A DNA stretch of 64,000 bases from assembly GCF_026343945.1 (NCBI RefSeq), contig NZ_JAPKNJ010000001.1:1922001-1986000 (forward strand), given 5' to 3'. Below the pieces are notes generated by a model, which saw only the letters and a list, made by a program, of their open reading frames with translations, was not told the origin of the DNA and searched no databases. A program made the translations under genes and the position numbers. Positions within the stretch are counted from its first letter, which is position 1. Every line of letters starts with the position of its first letter. Below, piece by piece: positions 54,309-63,688 of the stretch. Source of the DNA: Kaistia algarum. Its GTDB lineage: Bacteria > Pseudomonadota > Alphaproteobacteria > Rhizobiales > Kaistiaceae.

Positions 54309-56045
54309 TCAATAGATGATGGGTTCGTCGACGGGGCGGCCGAATTCCGTCTTGAGGAAATCGAAGTCGCAACCCTTGTCGGCCTGCTCGATATGCTTGG
54401 AGAACATGAAGCCGTAACCGCGCTCATATTTCGGCTGAGGCGCGATCCAGGCCGCGCGGCGCGCGGCGAGCTCCTCATCGCCGACCAGCATGTTCAGGCT
54501 GCGGTTCGGAATATCGAGCGACACCATGTCCCCCGTCCGGAGCAGCGCCAGCGGCCCGCCGATGAAGGCCTCCGGCGCGACATGCAGCACGCACGCACCG
54601 AAGCTCGTTCCCGACATGCGCGCATCGGAAATGCGCACCATGTCGCGCAGGCCGAGCTTCAGCAGCGCTTTGGGCATGGGAATCATGCCCCATTCCGGCA
54701 TTCCCGGCCCACCCTGCGGCCCGGCATTGCGCAGGACCAGCACCGTGTCGGGGGTCAGCGGATAGTCGGGATCGTCGATGATCGTCTTCAACTCGGGATA
54801 GCTGTCGGCAACCAGGGCGGGGCCGGTGTGAAGGTGGAATTTCGGGTCGCAGGCAGCGGGCTTGATGACTGCGCCGTCGGGACAGAGATTGCCCTTCAGC
54901 ACCGCCAGCGAGCCTTCATGATAGACCGGGTTCGACAGGGGCCGGATCACGTCCTCGTTCCAGATCTTGACGCTGTCGAGCCCCTCGACAAGCGGCCGGC
55001 CGGTAACGGTGATCGCCTCCGGATCGAGTTTGTCGCCCAACTGCTTCATCAGCGCGCGCAATCCGCCCGCATAGAAGAAGTCCTCCATCAGATAGGTCGT
55101 GCCGGAGGGGCGGATATTGGCCAGCACCGGCGTGGTGCGGCCGATGCGGTCGAGGTCGTCCAGTTCCAAGGGAATGCCGGCGCGGCGCGCCATGGCGATG
55201 AGATGGATGATCGCATTGGTGGAGCAGCCGGTCGCCATGGCGACGACGACGGCGTTCTTCACCGCGGCGGGGGTGATGATGTGATCGGGCGTCAGGTCTT
55301 CCCATACCATCTCGACGATCCGCCGGCCGCAACTCGCCGACATGCGCTGATGGTTGGCATCCGCTGCCGGGATGGACGAGGCACCGGGAAGCGTCAGCCC
55401 CATCGCCTCGGCGATCGCCGTCATGGTGCTGGCGGTGCCCATCGTCATGCAATGGCCATAGCTGCGGGCAATACCGCCTTCGATGCCCTGCCACTCCTCC
55501 TTCGAGATGGTACCGGCCCGGCGCTCATCCCAATATTTGAAGCCGTCCGTGCCGGAGCCAAGATATTTGCCGGCGTAATTTCCGCGCAGCATCGGGCCGG
55601 CCGGGAGATAGACGAAGGGCAGGCCCATGCTGACCGCGCCCATAACCAGGCCGGGGGTGGTCTTGTCGCAGCCGCCCATCAGCACAGCGCCATCGACGGG
55701 ATGAGAGCGCAGCAGCTCCTCGGTCTCCATCGCCAGCATGTTGCGATAGAGCATCGTCGTCGGTTTCACGAAGTTCTCGGAAAGCGAAAGCGCCGGCAGT
55801 TCCATCGGGAAGCCGCCCGCTTGCAGGATGCCGCGCTTCACCCATTCCACGCGGTCCTTGAAATGCATGTGGCAGGGCTGGGCGTCGGACCAAGTGTTGA
55901 TGATCGCGATCATCGGCTTGCCCTGCCAATCCTCCGGCGCATAGCCCATCTGCATGGTCCGTGAGCGATGACCGAAGGACCGCTGGTCGTCCGGCTGCAT
56001 CCACCGCGCCGAGCGCAGCTGCTCATAGGCCTTATTCGCGGCCAT
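54309..56045 (-). CDS. IlvD/Edd-family dehydratase (L-arabinonate dehydratase-like)
   Basis: A 578-residue Fe-S dehydratase. Cluster Cys residues appear in SDAQPCHMHF, LMGGCDKTTPG and SYGHCMTMGTASTM-type contexts. Further motifs are GASSIPAADANHQRMS, NAIIHLIAMARRAGI and RISDARMSGTSFG. The sequence best fits the sugar-acid branch (arabinonate/xylonate/galactonate dehydratases) rather than true IlvD, because of the neighbouring genes. It yields a 2-keto-3-deoxy acid for the DapA-family enzymes. GAGGG precedes the ATG. It is the first gene of the central minus-strand unit, with an operator motif 48 nt upstream. Confidence 0.88.
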   Translation of the reverse strand: MAANKAYEQLRSARWMQPDDQRSFGHRSRTMQMGYAPEDWQGKPMIAIINTWSDAQPCHMHFKDRVEWVKRGILQAGGFPMELPALSLSENFVKPTTMLYRNMLAMETEELLRSHPVDGAVLMGGCDKTTPGLVMGAVSMGLPFVYLPAGPMLRGNYAGKYLGSGTDGFKYWDERRAGTISKEEWQGIEGGIARSYGHCMTMGTASTMTAIAEAMGLTLPGASSIPAADANHQRMSASCGRRIVEMVWEDLTPDHIITPAAVKNAVVVAMATGCSTNAIIHLIAMARRAGIPLELDDLDRIGRTTPVLANIRPSGTTYLMEDFFYAGGLRALMKQLGDKLDPEAITVTGRPLVEGLDSVKIWNEDVIRPLSNPVYHEGSLAVLKGNLCPDGAVIKPAACDPKFHLHTGPALVADSYPELKTIIDDPDYPLTPDTVLVLRNAGPQGGPGMPEWGMIPMPKALLKLGLRDMVRISDARMSGTSFGACVLHVAPEAFIGGPLALLRTGDMVSLDIPNRSLNMLVGDEELAARRAAWIAPQPKYERGYGFMFSKHIEQADKGCDFDFLKTEFGRPVDEPIIY

Positions 56046-56092
56046 TTTTCCCTCCCTCGCGCGATCGACGAAAGATCGCGCCGTCTTCATTG

Positions 56093-56110
56093 ATACTAAT
56101 ATTTCAGTAT
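56093..56110. promoter_or_regulatory. Locus 2 operator motif, copy 2 (dehydratase / GntR divergent region)
   Basis: ATACTAATATTTCAGTAT: perfect ATACT/AGTAT arms around AATATTTC. It lies between the divergent dehydratase and regulator genes and is the best-formed copy of the motif, a natural autoregulatory operator. Confidence 0.6.
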
Positions 56111-56192
56111 GGCATCTATATCAACAGCTATATTTGTGTCGTTGTGCATCAGTCGCGCCGCCGCTAGGATTCGCCTGGCAGGAACTCAAAAC

Positions 56193-56906
56193 ATGAACAC
56201 CTCGCTCGCCTCGACCTTCGGCCTGACCCCGCCCGGACTTCCCGCGCTGAACGGCGGGACCGTGCAGCGCGTCTATGACGATCTGCGTCGGCGGATCATC
56301 ACGCTGCAGCTCCCACCCGACACCACGCTCTCGCGGTCCGAACTGACCGATACCTATGAGGTCAGCCAGACCCCGATCCGCGAGGCTATGCAGCTGCTGA
56401 AGCAGGAGGGGCTCGTCCGCATCTATCCACAATCGAAGACGATCGTGACGCGGATCGACGCGCCGCAGATCTACGAGGCGCATTTTCTGCGGGTCGCGCT
56501 GGAAACCGAGGTCTGCCGCCGTCTGGCCGCCGACGGCGACGCTGCGACCGTCACGCGTGCCCGCTCGATCATCCGCATGCAGGAGGCGGTGGCCGACGAC
56601 CCCGAGCAACTCGCGATTTTCCAGGAACTGGACGAGCTTTTTCACCAGACGCTCTTCTCCGGGGTGGGGCGCAGCGGGCTGCATCAACTCGTGCGCGAGC
56701 GTTCGGGCCATCTGGAGCGGGTACGCCGCCTGCATCTTCCGGAAAAAGGCAAGATCGTCAGCATCCTCGAAGGCCACCGCGCCATCGTCGAAGCGATCGC
56801 TGCCGGCGATGCCGACGGCGCCGTCGCCGCGATCCGCGACCATCTGAGCCGCACCGTGGCGAAGGTCGAGGAATTGCAGCGCGAATTCCCGCATTATTTC
56901 GCCTGA
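56193..56906 (+). CDS. GntR-family transcriptional regulator (FCD domain)
   Basis: A 237-residue regulator. The winged helix VYDDLRRRIITLQLPPDTTLSRSELTDTYEVSQTPIREAMQLLKQEGLVRIYPQ is followed by an FCD ligand-binding domain with expected metal-binding residues in ELDELFHQTLF and LEGHRAIVEAIAAGDADGAVAAIRDHL. ATG 56193 has AGGAA upstream; the reading frame continues further 5' without family similarity. It is the only plus-strand gene in locus 2, which makes it the natural controller of the operons with the shared AATATTTCAG motif. Confidence 0.9.
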   Translation: MNTSLASTFGLTPPGLPALNGGTVQRVYDDLRRRIITLQLPPDTTLSRSELTDTYEVSQTPIREAMQLLKQEGLVRIYPQSKTIVTRIDAPQIYEAHFLRVALETEVCRRLAADGDAATVTRARSIIRMQEAVADDPEQLAIFQELDELFHQTLFSGVGRSGLHQLVRERSGHLERVRRLHLPEKGKIVSILEGHRAIVEAIAAGDADGAVAAIRDHLSRTVAKVEELQREFPHYFA

Positions 56907-56933
56907 ACGAGCGGCATCACGCCGGGCGCCTTC

Positions 56934-57884
56934 TCAATTGACCGGTGTCAGGAGCGGTTCTCCGGCGAAGAAAGCTGCGAGATTGCCGAGCGTCAGCTCG
57001 GCCATGCGATCGCGGGTCTCGACGGTGCCGCTGGCGTGGTGGGGATAGAGCACGACATTGCGGAGCGCGGCGAAGGCCGGATCTGGATCAGGTTCGTTCC
57101 AATAGACATCGAGCCCCGCTGAGGCGATCTCGCCCCGTTGCAGCGCGCCGATCAACGCCGTCTCGTCGACCACGCTCCCGCGCGAGACATTGACGAAAGT
57201 TCCCTCAGGGCCCAGCGCCGCCAGGACGGACGCCGAGATGAGCCCCTCCGTCTCCGGCCCGCCCGGCGTTGCGACAAGCAGGACGTCCGACCAGGCCGCC
57301 AGACCCGCCAGGTCGGCGAAGAAGGGGTAGTCGACGCCCTCTTTCCGTCGACGGCCGAAATAGCCGATGCGCATGCCAAGCGCCTGCAGGCGGGTCGCGA
57401 TCGCCAAGCCGATCTTGCCGAGGCCGACGATGCCGGCCTGGCTGCCGGCGGTCGCGGCCGTCAGCGGAAACATGCCGCTGCGGCCCCATTCGCCGGTTCG
57501 CGCATAGGCATCGGCGCGCACGAGCTGACGTCGCGCCGCCAGCGCGAGCAACACCGCCATGTTGGCAACCTCGTCCACCAACGCGTCTGACGTATTGGTC
57601 AGGCGGATCTGGCGCCGCACCATCTCGGCGAGGTCCATCCGGTCGAAACCCGCCGACGAGCAGACGGCAAGCTTCAGAGCCGGCAGCTGGTCGAGCAGGG
57701 CCTTGTCCACGGTGACATGGCCATTCACCACCATGGCCCTGCAGAGCGGACCCGCCTTGGCGAGCACGGCCGCGCGCATGGCCTCGTCCGCCGCGAGATC
57801 GAGGCGGTGCAGCGTATAGCGCTCCTCCAGCACCGCCATCTGGCGGGGGCGCAGGGGATAGGCGACGAGGACATCGGGCTTCAT
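56934..57884 (-). CDS. D-isomer-specific 2-hydroxyacid dehydrogenase
   Basis: A 316-residue NAD(P)-dependent dehydrogenase of the glyoxylate/hydroxypyruvate reductase group. The dinucleotide motif is GIVGLGKIGLAIA. Catalytic residues appear as Arg in VNVSRGSVVDE, Glu in DVYWNEPDPD and His in LYPHHASGT. Length is normal. It shares a 4-nt overlap with the ATPase upstream, so it is part of the transporter operon. It may reduce glyoxylate/glycolaldehyde-derived or keto-acid products of the sugar-acid pathway. Confidence 0.9.
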   Translation of the reverse strand: MKPDVLVAYPLRPRQMAVLEERYTLHRLDLAADEAMRAAVLAKAGPLCRAMVVNGHVTVDKALLDQLPALKLAVCSSAGFDRMDLAEMVRRQIRLTNTSDALVDEVANMAVLLALAARRQLVRADAYARTGEWGRSGMFPLTAATAGSQAGIVGLGKIGLAIATRLQALGMRIGYFGRRRKEGVDYPFFADLAGLAAWSDVLLVATPGGPETEGLISASVLAALGPEGTFVNVSRGSVVDETALIGALQRGEIASAGLDVYWNEPDPDPAFAALRNVVLYPHHASGTVETRDRMAELTLGNLAAFFAGEPLLTPVN

Positions 57885-59512
57885 GCGGCTATGATCTCGG
57901 CATCGTGGCGGGCAGCACGGCGTCTGGCCTGAACCTCGGGATCGGGATCGAGGCTCGCCGCCAGGAGGGCGCGCGTATAGGGCTCGACCGGCGCCTCGAA
58001 GATCTGCCGTACCGGACCCTGCTCGATGATCCGGCCAGCCTGCATGACGATGACGCGGTCGGCGAAATCGCGCACGACCGGCAGGTCATGGGCGATGAAC
58101 AGATAGGAGAGGCCAAACTCGCGACGCAGCCCCTCGAGCAGTGCGATGACCTGCGCCTGGATCGAGACGTCGAGCGCCGAAACCGCCTCGTCGCAGACGA
58201 TCAGCTTCGGGTTCATCGCCAGGGCGCGGGCTATGGCGATGCGCTGCCGCTGGCCGCCGGAGAACTGATGCGGATAGCGCGCCGCCATGTCGGCCGTCAG
58301 CCCGACCTTGACCAGCAGTTCGGCCACCCGCTCCCGCCAGGCGGCCCGGGGCAGGATGTCGGGATGGATCACCCAGGCTTCCGCGATGAGCTGGAACACA
58401 GTCATGCGCGGATGGAGGCTCTGGGTCGGATCCTGGAAGACCATCTGCAGATCGCGACGGAGCGCGAACAATTCGCGCGCGCCCATCGTGATCAGGTCGT
58501 TGCCGCGATAGAGGACGCGGCCGGCATCCGGGTCGTCGAGGCGCAGGATCGCTCGGGCCAGCGTCGACTTGCCCGAGCCGCTCTCGCCCACCACCGCCAC
58601 GGTCTCGCCCGGCATGATCGTGAGGTCGACGCCCTGCAGCGCATGGAAGGCGCCAAAGCGCTTGTGCAGTCCTTCCACCCGCAGCAGCGGCTCGCCGCTC
58701 CTGTCGCGCTCGGCGGGCATGACGCCCTTGCCGGGGGCGGCGGCGATCAGCTTGCGGGTATAGGGGTGCTGCGGATCGCGATAGACCTCGGCTGCCTGGC
58801 CGGTCTCGACGATGCTGCCGCCGTTCATCACCACGACGCGATCGGCGATCTCCGCCACCACGCCGAGGTCATGAGTGATCAGCAGGAGCCCCATGCCGGT
58901 CTCCTGCTGCAATTCCTCAAGCAGTGCCAGGACCTGCGCCTGCACGGTCACGTCGAGCGCCGTCGTCGGTTCGTCGGCAATCAGGATGTCGGGCTTGCAG
59001 GCGAGCGCCATCGCGATCATCAGGCGCTGGCGCTGGCCGCCCGAGAACTGATGCGGATAGCGGCTCATCGCTCGCTCCGGGTCGGGAATGCCGACGCGCG
59101 TCAGCAATTCCAGCGTCCTGGCGCGCGCCTTTTCCCGAGGCTCGCCATGCGTCGTCATCATTTCGGCGATTTGCCAGCCGGCGGAATAGACCGGATTGAG
59201 GTGGGCGAGCGGATCCTGGAAGATCATGGCGATGCGGGCGCCGTTGATCGCGCGCCTCGCCTCGGCGGACATCGCCAGCATGTCCTTTCCGTTGAGCAAG
59301 ATCGCGCCGCTCGTGATGCGGCCCGGCGGCATGTCGATCAGGTTCATCACCGCCGCGGCGGAGACCGACTTGCCCGAGCCGCTCTCGCCGAGGATCGCCA
59401 GAGTCTCGCCCCGATCGAGATGCCAGCTCACATTGCGGACGGCCTGCACCGTGCCGGCGGCCGTGTGGAACTCCACCGACAGATCGCGCACTTCCAGAAG
59501 GTGATCAGCCAT
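57881..59512 (-). CDS. Dpp/Opp-type ABC transporter ATP-binding protein, two fused cassettes
   Basis: A 543-residue protein joining DppD-like and DppF-like ATPases. Both halves keep Walker A GESGSGKS, signature FSGGQRQR and Walker B ([28 protein letters not shown]). Oligopeptide-type C-terminal extensions are present after each ([24 protein letters not shown]). In many Rhizobiales these two are fused in one gene, as here. It energises import through the permeases encoded just upstream and overlaps the permease gene by 8 nt. Confidence 0.92.
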   Translation of the reverse strand: MADHLLEVRDLSVEFHTAAGTVQAVRNVSWHLDRGETLAILGESGSGKSVSAAAVMNLIDMPPGRITSGAILLNGKDMLAMSAEARRAINGARIAMIFQDPLAHLNPVYSAGWQIAEMMTTHGEPREKARARTLELLTRVGIPDPERAMSRYPHQFSGGQRQRLMIAMALACKPDILIADEPTTALDVTVQAQVLALLEELQQETGMGLLLITHDLGVVAEIADRVVVMNGGSIVETGQAAEVYRDPQHPYTRKLIAAAPGKGVMPAERDRSGEPLLRVEGLHKRFGAFHALQGVDLTIMPGETVAVVGESGSGKSTLARAILRLDDPDAGRVLYRGNDLITMGARELFALRRDLQMVFQDPTQSLHPRMTVFQLIAEAWVIHPDILPRAAWRERVAELLVKVGLTADMAARYPHQFSGGQRQRIAIARALAMNPKLIVCDEAVSALDVSIQAQVIALLEGLRREFGLSYLFIAHDLPVVRDFADRVIVMQAGRIIEQGPVRQIFEAPVEPYTRALLAASLDPDPEVQARRRAARHDAEIIAA

Positions 59513-60446
59513 TGCGGCGTCCTCCCATTTCGAGCCGCCATCTTTGTGCCGGGTCGAGCGCGATGCGCATCCAGTTGGAGAGAAGGTTCAGCGACAATGT
59601 CGTCAGGATGATCGCGAGGCCGGGCCAGAACGACAGCCACCAGGCCGTGGTCAGGTAGGGCCGGCCCTGCGACACCATCAGGCCCCAGGTGATCTCCGGT
59701 GCCTGAATGCCGATGCCGAGAAAGGACAGCGCCGATTCCGCCAGCATGACATAGGCGAAGTCGAGCGTGGCGATGGTGACGAGCGTGGGCAGAACCATCG
59801 GCAGGATGTGGCGGAAGAGAATCCGCCGGTCCGAGGCGCCCATGACCCTGGCCGCCTGCACGAACATGCGCTCGCGCAGTTCGAGCACCTCGGCGCGGGT
59901 GGTGCGCAGGTAGATCGGGATGCGGGTGATTGCCAGAACGAGCACGATATTGGCGATCGAGGGCTCCAGCATGTAGAGCACGACCACGGCAAGCAGAAGC
60001 GAGGGGAAGGACATGATCACGTCCCCGAGGCGCAGTATCCACTGTGCCGCGCGGCGGCGGCTGTAGCCCGCGACGAGACCGAGCGCGCAGCCGACGATCG
60101 AGGAGGCCAGTACCGCTGCGCCGGCGACGAGCAGGGTGTTCTGCGCCGCCACGACGATCCGCGCCAGGAGCGGCCGGCCGAGCGCATCGGCGCCAAGAAC
60201 ATAGAGCCAGCCCCGCGCCAGCTCGAACGGGGCGGCGTTGCGGCCGCGCAGGTTCTGCTTGATCGCCGCCGTCTCCAGCAAGGCCGGGCCGAAGATCGCG
60301 CAAAGCACCGCGATGAGCAGGAACAGCGCTGCGCAGAAGGCGAACTTGTCGGCCCACAACATGGCGAGCCACCGCGCGGCCGCGCTTTCCGGTCTCCGCC
60401 CCGTGGGTTTGGTTTGCGTATCGGCTCGGGTCTCGCTCATGGCCAT
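59505..60446 (-). CDS. Dpp/Opp-type ABC transporter permease (DppC-like)
   Basis: A 313-residue permease. It has an N-terminal helix (FAFCAALFLLIAVLCAIFGPALL), the LGADALGRPLLARIVVAAQNTLLVAG motif of DppC proteins, further helices, and the EAA-like loop EVLELRERMFVQAARVMGASDRRILFRHILP. The C-terminal helix FWPGLAIILTTLSLNLLSNWMRIALDP is typical. A second Met two codons in (60440) is an alternative start. It pairs with the DppB-like gene three nt upstream. Confidence 0.9.
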   Translation of the reverse strand: MAMSETRADTQTKPTGRRPESAAARWLAMLWADKFAFCAALFLLIAVLCAIFGPALLETAAIKQNLRGRNAAPFELARGWLYVLGADALGRPLLARIVVAAQNTLLVAGAAVLASSIVGCALGLVAGYSRRRAAQWILRLGDVIMSFPSLLLAVVVLYMLEPSIANIVLVLAITRIPIYLRTTRAEVLELRERMFVQAARVMGASDRRILFRHILPMVLPTLVTIATLDFAYVMLAESALSFLGIGIQAPEITWGLMVSQGRPYLTTAWWLSFWPGLAIILTTLSLNLLSNWMRIALDPAQRWRLEMGGRRNG

Positions 60447-60449
60447 CGC

Positions 60450-61364
60450 TCAATACCGGATGCGGGGATCGAGCAGCACATAGGCAAGGTCGATCACGAG
60501 GTTCATGAGGAAGATGGCGACGGCCGAGACCATGATAGCGGCCATGACTACCGAGAAGTCGCGCAGCAGGACCGAATCGATCATCAGCTTGCCGATGCCG
60601 GGAAAGCCGAAGATGGTCTCGACCACGACAGCGCCGTTCAGGATCGCCGCCGCCTGGTCGCCGATCACTGTGATCACCGGCAGCATGGCGTTGCGAAGGG
60701 CGTGGATGAAGATGATCGGCATCGTCCGCACGCCCTTGGCCCGCGCCGTCTTCACATAGGGCGAGGTCAGGACCGAGATCATCGCGCCGCGCACGACCTG
60801 CAGGATCAGGCCGAAGGGCCGGATGAAGAGCACCGAGACCGGCAGGATCCAATGCGCTGCCGTGCCGGTACCCGAGGTGGGCAGCCAGTGGAGATGGACC
60901 GCGAAGATGACGATCGCGACGATCGCGATCCAGAAATCCGGGGCTGATGCGCCGATGAGCGAGAAGAAGGTCGCGATCCGATCGAAGATGCCGCCGACGC
61001 GAAAGGCCGCGAGGGAGCCGATGATGATCGCCGCCGCCGTCACGCAGCTCATGGTGATCACCGCCAGCCACAGCGTCCAGCCGAAGGCATGCAGCACGAC
61101 ATCCATGGCGGGGCGGGCCTGCCGGAGCGACTGGCCGAAATCGCCATGCGCCAGATCGGCGGCATAGCGGCCGAACTGCACGATCAGCGGATCGTTGAAG
61201 CCGTGGATCTCCCGGAACTGCTCGCGCGCCGCGACCGAGGCGTCGAGCGGCAGATAGAGATCCGTCGGATCGCCGGTCAGCCGCGACAGGAAGAAGACGA
61301 GGATGACGAGACCGAGCAGCGAGACGCCGCTGGCGAGCGCCCGCTTTCCGATGAATGTTCCCAT
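60450..61364 (-). CDS. Dpp/Opp-type ABC transporter permease (DppB-like)
   Basis: A 304-residue permease starting IGKRALASGVSLLGLVILVFFLSRLTGDP, the classic DppB opening. It continues with LIVQFGRYAADLAHGDFGQSLR and the coupling loop SPYVKTARAKGVRTMPIIFIHALRNAMLPVITVIG. About six membrane helices are visible. The upstream in-frame extension is non-homologous; GGGAGG lies before ATG 61364. It is the first gene of the transporter operon, with an operator-like motif about 125 nt upstream. Confidence 0.92.
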   Translation of the reverse strand: MGTFIGKRALASGVSLLGLVILVFFLSRLTGDPTDLYLPLDASVAAREQFREIHGFNDPLIVQFGRYAADLAHGDFGQSLRQARPAMDVVLHAFGWTLWLAVITMSCVTAAAIIIGSLAAFRVGGIFDRIATFFSLIGASAPDFWIAIVAIVIFAVHLHWLPTSGTGTAAHWILPVSVLFIRPFGLILQVVRGAMISVLTSPYVKTARAKGVRTMPIIFIHALRNAMLPVITVIGDQAAAILNGAVVVETIFGFPGIGKLMIDSVLLRDFSVVMAAIMVSAVAIFLMNLVIDLAYVLLDPRIRY

Positions 61365-61488
61365 GCCCACCCTCCTCCCTTGGGTGTCGGCGGATGGGCG
61401 AGCCCGTCCCTCCAGGCCGGCCCGCCGCCGCGATAGCGCAAGGCGGCTCACCCTCGATCGGGCCGGCCACCGGTGCATTCCCTGCTTA

Positions 61489-61502
61489 ATTGAAATATTA
61501 GT
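61489..61502 (-). promoter_or_regulatory. Locus 2 operator motif, copy 3 (in front of the transporter operon)
   Basis: On the minus strand ACTAATATTTCAAT, 12 of 14 identical to the copy at 56095-56108. It lies between the EamA-family gene and the dppB-like start, where the transporter promoter should be. Confidence 0.55.
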
Positions 61503-61542
61503 GCATCTAAGATTTTTGTGAAAGCCCTTTTCCAGCACGAGG

Positions 61543-62448
61543 TCACGGGGCGTCGTCAAACCGCCGGCGCAGCAGCCGCGACCCACCGGCTAAGGCCAGC
61601 GGAGCGGCGCAGATGATGGCGGCGCCGATCCATGTCGACGTCGTTGCGACTTCCCCGAAGAGGAGGAACGCAAGGAGCGCGACGATCGGCAGGCGCAGGA
61701 AATCGAGCGGTGCCAGGAACGAGGCATCGGCCATGCCGAAGGCGCGGGTGATCAGCGTCATATTCAGCGCGCCGAGCCCGCCCTGTAGCGCGAGCAGCGC
61801 CAATTGCCAGGGCGAGGGCGTGACCCAGACCGGCAGCGCGACGATGAGGCCGATCGGCGCCATGGCCAGCAGGTTCCACGCGACCAGCCGGTCGGTCGTG
61901 TCGTTAAGGGCCATACGGCGCAGCATCAATTGGATGATCGCCGTCAGCACCGCACCGGCCAGGGCGAACAGGAGCCAGGGATCGAAACCGGTGACGCCGG
62001 GGCGGATGATGATCATGATGCCTGCGAATCCGGCCAGCACGGCGAGGATACGCCCGATGCCGATCTGCTCGCCGAGAAAGAGCCAGGCGCCGAGGATCAG
62101 GAAGATCGGCATGGAGAAATTGATCGCCGTCGCATCGGCCAGCGGGGCATGCATGAAAGCGACGAACAGCGAGACCAGCGCGGCGAGCTTCAGGCCGGCG
62201 CGCAGAGCATGCAGCCAGCGATAGGGCGAGGCGCGCAGGTCCACCTGCGTTACGATCCAGGGCAGCAGCACCAGAAGGCCGAAGAAGGCGCGAAAGAAGC
62301 CGATGATCAGCGGATGGACGCCATGGGCGAGCGTGCGCACGATGGCCGCGTCGAGCCCGTTCAGGAAGGCGGCCGCTATCATCATCAGGGCGGCCAGGGT
62401 GGCACGGCGCTGCCGCGTCATGGCCGGGAACGGATCGCTGACGGCCAT
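61543..62448 (-). CDS. EamA-family (DMT superfamily) transporter
   Basis: A 301-residue membrane protein with ten predicted helices in two EamA repeats (ALMMIAAAFLNGLDAAIVRTL... and DPWLLFALAGAVLTAIIQLML...). DMT exporters move amino acids, nucleobases or other metabolites; the substrate is not predictable. Either Met 62448 or Met 62421 could start it; neither has a strong ribosome-binding site. A palindrome related to the locus 2 motif lies about 125 nt upstream, so it may belong to the same regulon. Confidence 0.88.
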   Translation of the reverse strand: MAVSDPFPAMTRQRRATLAALMMIAAAFLNGLDAAIVRTLAHGVHPLIIGFFRAFFGLLVLLPWIVTQVDLRASPYRWLHALRAGLKLAALVSLFVAFMHAPLADATAINFSMPIFLILGAWLFLGEQIGIGRILAVLAGFAGIMIIIRPGVTGFDPWLLFALAGAVLTAIIQLMLRRMALNDTTDRLVAWNLLAMAPIGLIVALPVWVTPSPWQLALLALQGGLGALNMTLITRAFGMADASFLAPLDFLRLPIVALLAFLLFGEVATTSTWIGAAIICAAPLALAGGSRLLRRRFDDAP

Positions 62449-62570
62449 GGCTCAGCCCGGATTGGCGCCGGAAACCGCCACAAGTCACGTCCCCGATCGA
62501 GCGGCCATCTTCGACACATGTGCTGTCTCCTCCGTTCCCGGAGGTTATTCAACTCGTGGCCGCACATCCA

Positions 62571-62594
62571 TATCTGAAATACAAAAATATCAGA
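62571..62594 (-). promoter_or_regulatory. Locus 2 operator-like palindrome, copy 4 (upstream of the EamA gene)
   Basis: ATCTGA (62572-62577) and TCAGAT (62590-62595) form 6-bp arms around an AT-rich centre. The minus-strand half GTATTTCAG resembles AATATTTCAG of the other copies. It is weaker than copies 1-3. Confidence 0.35.
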
Positions 62595-62695
62595 TGGCGG
62601 GCCAACACCTCGTCGTGCTGAGCCGGAGAGAAGCCCGAGCGGTTCTCGTACACGCGATGGACGGGTATCGGGCTTCGCCGCAAAGCGCGCCGACG

Positions 62696-63688
62696 TCAAT
62701 TCGTCAAACGCGGCGGCGGCTCGGGCATTGTCTTCATCGTCGCGAGGATTGTCTCGGTACTGGCGCCAGCGGCACACATTTCATTGGCCGTCTCGCCGAA
62801 ATCCACCAGATCATGATGCCGCTCGTCGGTTGCGCGCCGGAGGGGAATAAGCCAGGCCGAATGGCCGCGCGCCACCAAGCCCTCGAAATAGAGCGTCTGG
62901 GACGAGAACGGGACGTTCGTCTCACGCGGATCGCCGATGATGAAGATCCGGCGCGCGGGGTCAGCCTGGATCTTGTCGAGCGAGACGTAGGGGTCGAAGC
63001 GCGTCAGCTTGTCGCCCGGCTTGATCAGTCCGCGCGCCTCCAGATAGGTCCGATAGGCCGAGGCACCGGAGGAGATGACGGCGCAGCGCACGTCGTCCCG
63101 CCGGGCCAGCAGTTCCGCGACGATCGTGCCACCGCCGCTATGCCCGCCGAGCGCCCATGACTGAATTCCGTAGCGCTTGCTGAGGCCATCGAGTGCGGCA
63201 TTCACGAGGTCGGCCTCGATCGGCCGGCCGCGCATCGTGTAGTGCTTGCCGGAACTGCCATAGGTTCCCGGCCGTCCGAGGAAGATCGACGGCACACCGA
63301 AGCGATCGGCAAGCCTTTGCTCCTGCGCGACCATGACGGCGGGACCAAAACCCTTCTGCCGCTTGTCGGCGTTGCGGCCGCCCGGTCCCAGCACATCGCC
63401 GTTCAGCCAGATGGCGGCGATCGGATTGGGACCGGGCCCGGTCTTGAGGCCAGCCGCGAAATATCGCAGGCATGCCGGCTGCCCGTCGGCCTCCACCCAG
63501 ATCGCCGTTTCGTTCTTCTCCAGGGCCGCGCACTCCGACCGGCTGAGCTGGATTCCATCGACGACGGCGACGGGATCGAAGAACTGACTCTCCGGCCGAG
63601 ACTGCGCGAAGGACGGGATCGCAGGTCCGGCTATGGCGAACAATACCGCCAGAACCAGGGTTCTTCGGAGATTCAGGAAAGTGGGCAT
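62696..63688 (-). CDS. Secreted alpha/beta hydrolase-like protein
   Basis: A 330-residue protein with a signal peptide (TLVLAVLFAIAGPAIPSFAQ). The nucleophile elbow is GGHSGGGT (Ser about 184). Other fold elements are AAIWLNGDVLGPGG, PSIFLGRPGTYGSSG and a late His in DERHHDLVDFG. This indicates a periplasmic or extracellular esterase/peptidase-like hydrolase; the substrate is unknown. It is on the same strand as the EamA gene, but 247 nt separate them, so co-transcription is uncertain. Confidence 0.8.
   Translation of the reverse strand: MPTFLNLRRTLVLAVLFAIAGPAIPSFAQSRPESQFFDPVAVVDGIQLSRSECAALEKNETAIWVEADGQPACLRYFAAGLKTGPGPNPIAAIWLNGDVLGPGGRNADKRQKGFGPAVMVAQEQRLADRFGVPSIFLGRPGTYGSSGKHYTMRGRPIEADLVNAALDGLSKRYGIQSWALGGHSGGGTIVAELLARRDDVRCAVISSGASAYRTYLEARGLIKPGDKLTRFDPYVSLDKIQADPARRIFIIGDPRETNVPFSSQTLYFEGLVARGHSAWLIPLRRATDERHHDLVDFGETANEMCAAGASTETILATMKTMPEPPPRLTN

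Noticed and set aside
57905..59611. 568-codon plus-strand frame opposite the fused ABC ATPase
   Set aside because: Shadow frame; the minus strand carries both Walker A/B sets and signature motifs.
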